In this document: positions 58,901 through 64,000 of the stretch, in pieces
Position numbering within the stretch: position 1 is the stretch's first letter
How the letters are laid out: every line of letters begins with the position of its first letter
Assembly: GCF_014898815.1 (NCBI RefSeq)
Contig: NW_026515507.1
Location: 434,001 to 498,000 of the forward strand
Direction of reading: 5' to 3'
Source: Panonychus citri
Taxonomy: Eukaryota > Arthropoda > Arachnida > Trombidiformes > Tetranychidae
Length of the DNA stretch: 64,000 bases
Translations under genes and position numbers: made by a program
Notes under the pieces: generated by a model
What the model saw: only the letters and a program-made list of their open reading frames with translations
What the model was told of the DNA's origin: nothing
Databases searched by the model: none

Positions 58901-59337
58901 ACCAGAGAGTAAAAAGAAAACTGGACCCTAAGTGTCATCTGCAAAAGCTGTAAAGAGATAGATTGATTCACAATTAACCTCGACAATCAACACCAACAAT
59001 CAACGAATTGGGTAACTATTAAGAAAAATTAACATGACAATTTAACCCAATTGAAGGAGAAGCTAAATTTGTACAATTTGTGACGCGAAAGCAAACAAAA
59101 AATTGATCAAAATTAATGATTCAAATTGCTGGGAATCTGCAAAAAGAAATCATTTTTTAATTCAACAATTACCCGAAAAACTATCAGTCAAAAATGTTTC
59201 ATGATAACAATCAGCTAATCAGATGATAAATTAACAAATGATATGCATATGATAAAATAAAGTTGAAAGTGTATTAGGAAAGTAAAAAACGTAAAGGGAC
59301 AAATGATGATGATAAGATGATGGGTAAAGATGATAAC

Positions 59338-59368
59338 AATGATGATGATGATGATGATGATGATGATG
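59338..59368. repeat. (GAT)n trinucleotide repeat
   Basis: About ten perfect GAT units lie between the candidate promoter and the candidate hairpin. Confidence 0.9.
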
Positions 59369-59457
59369 TAACAATAAAGTGGGGACAATGATTAATTGTT
59401 AAATTGTACAGAAAAAAGGTTCGGACGATTAGTTAAATTCACCAAAGCGAAGCCAAA

Positions 59458-59530
59458 AGTCAGATGAACTTCGATGAGCCAGATAAGCGTATCCAATGGT
59501 AATATCACAATCTCATCGAAACTGGTTTGT
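59458..59530 (+). ncRNA. Candidate pre-miRNA-like hairpin
   Basis: TTCGATGAG (59470-59478) pairs perfectly with CTCATCGAA (59512-59520). An inner GATA/TATC pairing (59482-59485/59503-59506) and partial outer pairing extend it to about 70 nt with a 17-nt loop. The 3' arm from 59503 begins UAUCACA, the same first seven bases as the miR-2/miR-13 family. The rest of the arm does not match that family, and the inner loop is asymmetric, so a true miRNA is not assured. The surrounding 150 bp is unusually free of simple repeats. It lies about 570 bp downstream of a plus-strand TATA/initiator candidate. Confidence 0.25.
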
Positions 59531-61388
59531 TATTAGTTAGAGAAATAATAATTTTCGAACAAAAATTTTTACCTTGCTCTCACTCTCTCTCTCACTCTCT
59601 CTCTCACTCTCTCTCTCTCCCTCTCTGTATATATTTAGCAAAGTGTAATTGTAATTGCTGTTGTTGTTGTAAATTCTGAAATGATCATTAATAACAATCA
59701 AAACTAATCATGATCTCAAATAGTCACATTGGTAACATTTAGTTTTTCATTATTTTTTTCCTGGTTTTTCATTGAGTTCAATCAAAATAAATGATTAGAT
59801 TAATAATGTTAATCTTAATACACAAACATACAAACTACAATTGAAATTAACAATAACAATATTTACAATTGATGATGATGATGATGACAAAAAATATGTG
59901 AAATTAGTCCTTTGACATGACCTTTGTTGATGATAATGATGAGGATGATGAGGATAAAGATGATGATAAATATAACAGTTTACAATGATAATAATAGTTT
60001 GCTTTTTTTTCCTATTCCAATTTCGTATTCAAAGATGATGATGATGATGATGATGAAGCCAATTGAATGAAGATTGATGGATTTTCTTTGCCTTTTCATC
60101 TTTGTCTTCATCGTCATAATCATCTTCATCTTCCTGGTCTTCTCCTTAGTTTATCTTCTCTTTCTTTTCTTTCTTTGTGAAAAATTTCTTCTCCAGGTTA
60201 TCATTATTATTAGAGAGAAAATTGATTGACGAATTGATTTGAAATTCGTAAATTGTAAATCTCACTTGATATTGTTAATCATCTTCATCTCTTCCTAATC
60301 ATCTTTCACCCTGTTTGCATGTTTAAGGTTAATTACTGCTCGATGATGATGAAGATGATGATGATTATGATGATAATTATCATTAGGTATTGATTGTTAT
60401 ATGAAAAGTTTACTTGGTTTTTTGATTGTTATGCAAATGAAACTTTTTATTATTATTTCATCTATGTAATAGTTAATTTAGTTTCCAATTTTGATCAATA
60501 TCATGAATTGTGTTTAAATTTTGTTAATCATTCAGTTAATCACGTTTACCTTGCCTGTGGTGGGTAACAATTAACATGTAACACTTTGTTACTTTAATTA
60601 ATGTCTTTTTTTTTGTTATTACTTCAAATGTTAATCATAATCATTATCATTGTTGATTAATTAATGATAACACATTGGAAAAGTTAACGTTTTTGTTTAG
60701 TCAAAAATTTTCGTGCTTTTTGTTTGTTTGATTGTTACAACTAATTCACTAGCAATTAGATTTAATTCAATTCCATATTACAGAAATGTATTCATTTTTA
60801 TCAATTGTTCAATGTAATTTAATCATCATTATCTTGTTTGATGATTATTATCATCATCATTATTATGCTGATTAACCTAATTGTTAACACATCGCTACGT
60901 TGTAAACAGAAATTGATGAAAATTGAAACGGAATTGGTTCTAATAATAATATTGTTATTAACGTTGATTATTACCATTAGATTTGATTGATGTGCTTATA
61001 AGTGGGTGAGAATCTGATCATCATCATCCTTGTCTTCCTTATCATCATTTCTCTTTCATTCTGATGATCATGTTATCATTTAAACATAGGAAACCATCAT
61101 CATCATCATCATGATAGCATTAAACTCATCTATTCATCAATAGCACGCATATTATATAATATATGATGATAACCGGAATGATGATCAACTTAATCAGAAT
61201 CATCAAGTTAGATTTTTTTTGCTGATTAGAACTTTTTTCCCCCTTATCGAATGAAAATCGTTAGAACGAAAAGTTTTACCAAAGTTTGATTGACTTGCTG
61301 TTCGGATTTTCAATAGTCAACAAGTGTCTAGTTTCTGGCTTCTAGTTGATTAGTTGATTAGTTAATTACTTGTGGTGATCACACTTAC

Positions 61389-62492
61389 ATTTGAGTATTT
61401 GTCTTGTTTGTTCAGCGCCTCGGCCCAACCAAACGTCTTGACCACGAACCAATTTACGGGGCAAGTTGACACTGTTCTTGGCTAAAACTGCTGAACTCAT
61501 CGGTTCTTTGGTTGAATTTTGATTTGGCAGATTGGTATTCGTACTATTTGATCCTTGGTGGGAAGTGGGTGAAGGATGATGATGAAGTGATGGAGACACT
61601 GATAGAGATGATGATGATGATTTGATTGAAAGGGGAGTAGTTGATGATTCCCTTGAATCATAAATTAATGAATTTTTACCTTTACTATTAACATTAGTTG
61701 TTGTTGTTGTTGATGATGATGATAAAGATCCTGATGATGATGCTGCTGCAGCAAGTGCAGCAATGGATGGCACTGATAACGGATATGTACCTGTTGATGA
61801 GTTTGCAGTAGTTGTTATCGTTGTTGAACCGGAAGCAGAAATAGTTATCGAATTGGTTTCTTTATTATTATTATTACTATTATTTGCATTATTATTATTA
61901 TTAATTGTATTACTACTGGTTGAAGTTGCTTGTTGCATCCCAGCCATCCCACATCTTGGTGATGCTTTCATGTGTTGGGTCATTTCCGCCAATGACCGGA
62001 AACTATCCTTACACCAGACACAAGTGAAAACATCTCGATTCTGTTCAGATGATCGGTTAATCCATTGGGTTTGCCATGGATTCTGGCGATTAGCACCATT
62101 TCCACCTCCATCTTTTGAGCGACTATTATTATGATGCTGATGATTATCACTATTATTTTTGGTAATTCCAATTGATAGTGAAGTGTTTAAGGTTGATGAT
62201 GAAGATGAATGAAAATTATTACTATTATTCAACATTTTATTTGATCTGTTACTCCCTGAAGATTTGGAGGTGTTGGTGTGAGTTGTTGAAGAGGAAGATG
62301 AGGATGATAAAGGTGATCCTGATCTTTTTGGATTTGGTGAGACAAAAATTGATACACTAACAGTTCCTGGTGATGATGGTGATCGAGGTGCTGGTGATCC
62401 AGTTGATTTAATAATTGTTGTTGTTGTTGAGGTTGATTCAGTTTCTGATTCATCTTCAGATTTTTTAATCGTTAAATCCAATGGAATCTCAC
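61389..62492 (-). CDS. tio/tsh: Tiptop/teashirt zinc-finger protein, 5' coding exon
   Basis: The exon runs from the acceptor CTCTCTCAG|GTGAG (62492) to AAAT|GTAAGT (61389); both borders are phase 1. It encodes 367 full codons, beginning EIPLDLTIKKSEDE. It holds zinc finger 1 (FTCVWCKDSFRSLAEMTQH, codons near 62022-61950). Near the end is the family hallmark NLPRKLVRGQDVWLGRG, with GAEQTRQILK, which runs straight into finger 2 of the next exon. The remainder is Ser, Thr and Asn-rich, with an Ala run. No ATG precedes the first conserved residues inside the exon, so at least one more upstream coding exon must supply the start. PLDLT matches the CtBP-binding motif PxDLS/T known in Tsh/Tio proteins. 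Together with the 3' exon the visible protein is about 1,260 residues. Confidence 0.9.
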
Positions 62493-62639
62493 CTGAGAGA
62501 GAGAGAGAGAGAGAAAGATAATTTTAAATAGATTCAATATCAGCTGATTAATCAGCAGAGAAAAGTTCTAATTACACAATTAAAGATAATCAGAGAATTA
62601 AAGTGATTTAACAACAATAATCATCGATCCATCACAATT

Positions 62640-62645
<6 letters not shown>

Positions 62646-62676
<31 letters not shown>
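62646..62676. repeat. (GA)n microsatellite
   Basis: A GA run of about 31 bp lies just upstream of the tiptop 5' coding exon. Confidence 0.9.
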
Positions 62677-62679
<3 letters not shown>

Positions 62680-63233
62680 GGGGGAAGATGAATCGATCAT
62701 CAAGAAGATGAAGATAATGATGATAATGGGTGGATTCAGAAAAGAAGAAAAAAAATCATAAATAATCTTATCATCTTCATCCATAGATATTGAACCTTAT
62801 CATTATTTATTGTTATCATGATGATGGTGAAAAATAACAATAATAATAAATGAATGTAATTTATTTATCTTTTTCAATGATGAAGATGAAGATGATGATG
62901 ATCGTCATCATTATTATCCTCATCTTTTACTTTGAATCATAATGATGATGAGGATATTCAAATGTTAGTAAATGGTAATCATTTAATAGATTAACATAGT
63001 TGATGATGATTCAAGGAAATGAATTAAAAGTGATGATGTTGATGAGAAGTGTTCAAAGATAGTAATTTAATTTTATGACCTTATCTTCATCTTCATCTTT
63101 ATCATCATCCAATTCTGTCATCTTACTACTCTTAATGATAGTAGATATATTTTGTTTGATTGATTGAAGTATTAGAGAAAGAATAGTTTGATCAGAATTC
63201 TGAACAAAGAATATTTTTCTTGGCAGAACTCAT

Positions 63234-63236
<3 letters not shown>

Positions 63237-63271
<35 letters not shown>
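63237..63271. repeat. (TC)n microsatellite
   Basis: A TC run of about 35 bp lies in the region upstream of tiptop. Confidence 0.9.
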
Positions 63272-63274
<3 letters not shown>

Positions 63275-63504
63275 ATAAATGTATATAAATTTATTATTGG
63301 GTCGATATCATCATCTTCATCTTGATGGAGGCGGAGGGAGGATTAGAAGAGGAGGAGGAGAGGAAGATGATGATGATGAAATGAAATAGAAAACGATTGA
63401 TTAGATGATGGAGAAAGTGAAAGTGACAACGAAAAATCATCTTACTTTTCGCCTTCTTTTCCCACTCTATCCCTTCCACTCCGCTTTCCACCCTTCATCT
63501 TAAC

Positions 63505-63553
63505 CCACCGTTGTCACTTGAACATCGACATTGATAAAACTTTTTTCGTTCAT
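63505..63553 (-). CDS. tio/tsh: Candidate N-terminal exon of tiptop/teashirt
   Basis: From an ATG at 63553 the minus strand codes 16 residues (MNEKSFINVDVQVTTV) plus one base, then GTTAAG. Joining to the acceptor at 62493 preserves phase 1 and gives ...TTV-G-EIPLDLT. The donor is moderate and the peptide has no known match. The basic N-terminal motif typical of some TSHZ proteins is absent, so this is a tentative start. Confidence 0.22.
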
Positions 63554-64000
63554 TTTACACTTTCGATTTTAGAACTTTTTTTCCTTTCAAATCTTTTTCG
63601 TTACTTTTACCAACGATCGATTTTTTCAAACTTCGAATAAACTTTTCTCTCTCTCTCTCTCTCCCTCCCTGATTGACAATTAGAATTGATTGATTAACCT
63701 TGTTGTTTAGAAATCAATGACAATTAACCAGTTAATTAATCATTAATTTGATCATCTTGATTTCTTTCAATTTTTCAATCATGAATAGAAAATAACTTTT
63801 TTTTTGTTCGAAACTTTTTTAAATTTCTGGTTATTATTATCTTCTCAATAATTATGAATACATAAACAACTCACGATATTGAATAGTTAATTAATAATTG
63901 TTAACATAAATAGTTAATCATTCATTGAGAATGATTGTAGCATTTAATTTCAATTGATTAAGTTAAAGTTAAATTCTTGTAATCATTAACAATCAGCCAA

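Larger units (their letters stand above)
36203..61388 (-). other. tio/tsh: 25.2-kb intron of tiptop/teashirt
   Basis: The donor T|GTAAGT (61388-61387) and acceptor TTCTCAG (36203) bound a single very long intron. It is AT-rich and packed with GAT/ATC triplets and TC/GA runs, so its open frames are mostly artefacts. Notable contents, described separately, are a 0.88-kb tandem duplication (38158-39910), a CTCF-like site (43564), a YY1-like AAGATGGCGG (42988), an RFX-like site (57524), and a plus-strand TATA/initiator with a downstream hairpin (58868-59530). Long introns of developmental regulators often hold enhancers; I cannot mark any by sequence reading alone. Confidence 0.85.
62493..64000. 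other. Region upstream of tiptop: 5' intron and probable leader
   Basis: It holds (GA)n at 62646-62676 and (TC)n at 63237-63271, triplet runs, and an AT-rich end. The start exon of tiptop should lie here or further right. One phase-compatible candidate is 63553-63505. Nothing else was supported. Confidence 0.4.

Noticed and set aside
1..64000. tRNA, rRNA, CRISPR arrays, viral or transposase genes
   Set aside because: I looked for tRNA-like T-loop words and for transposase or viral protein motifs in the frames and saw none; the many short repeats are microsatellites.

Overview
The window looks like nuclear DNA of an arthropod. The base composition is AT-rich, genes have spliceosomal introns (about 76-110 bp for the short ones), and the proteins match animal families known from insects and chelicerates. 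A single tiptop/teashirt gene, a crotonase of the ECHDC1 type and compact small introns would suit a mite or other chelicerate, but I cannot prove the taxon from sequence alone. Non-coding DNA is dominated by AT-rich words such as TTAATTG/CAATTAA, by (TC)n/(GA)n microsatellites, and from about 27 kb onward by GAT/ATC triplet runs. Most open frames in these tracts are low-complexity artefacts and are not listed.

Layout, left to right. 1-296 (-): the 5' end of a Gln/His-rich protein running off the left edge, with an unusual hairpin-rich island upstream of it (785-870). 2577-3556 (+): a two-exon ECHDC1-like ethylmalonyl-CoA decarboxylase. About 6174-6771 (+): a small membrane-anchored EGF-like protein. 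7524-10933 (+): an RBMS/alan shepard RNA-binding protein. I rebuilt it as five constitutive exons, plus an in-frame 47-codon cassette exon and an alternative intron-retention C-terminus. 15919-18782 (-): a Trf4/TENT4 non-canonical poly(A) polymerase in three exons. 23665-26744 (-): a two-exon CPEB of the Orb2/CPEB2-4 class with a long Gln/His tract. 33519-62492 (-): tiptop/teashirt, whose two large coding exons are separated by a 25.2-kb intron that interrupts a zinc-finger cysteine codon; its N-terminal exon is not firmly placed.

Three neighbouring genes (shep-like, Trf4-like, orb2-like) encode post-transcriptional regulators. In animals CPEB proteins act with non-canonical poly(A) polymerases, so the orb2-Trf4 neighbourhood is functionally suggestive, though adjacency alone proves nothing.

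The less explained parts are the hairpin island at 785-870, a near-perfect 0.88-kb tandem duplication in the tiptop intron (38158-39910), and, in the same intron on the opposite strand, a TATA/initiator-like promoter (58868) followed by a pre-miRNA-like hairpin whose 3' arm starts with UAUCACA (59458-59530). There are also a CTCF-like site, an NRF-1-type palindrome and three RFX-like motifs. All of these are sequence-reading proposals without searches or expression data.
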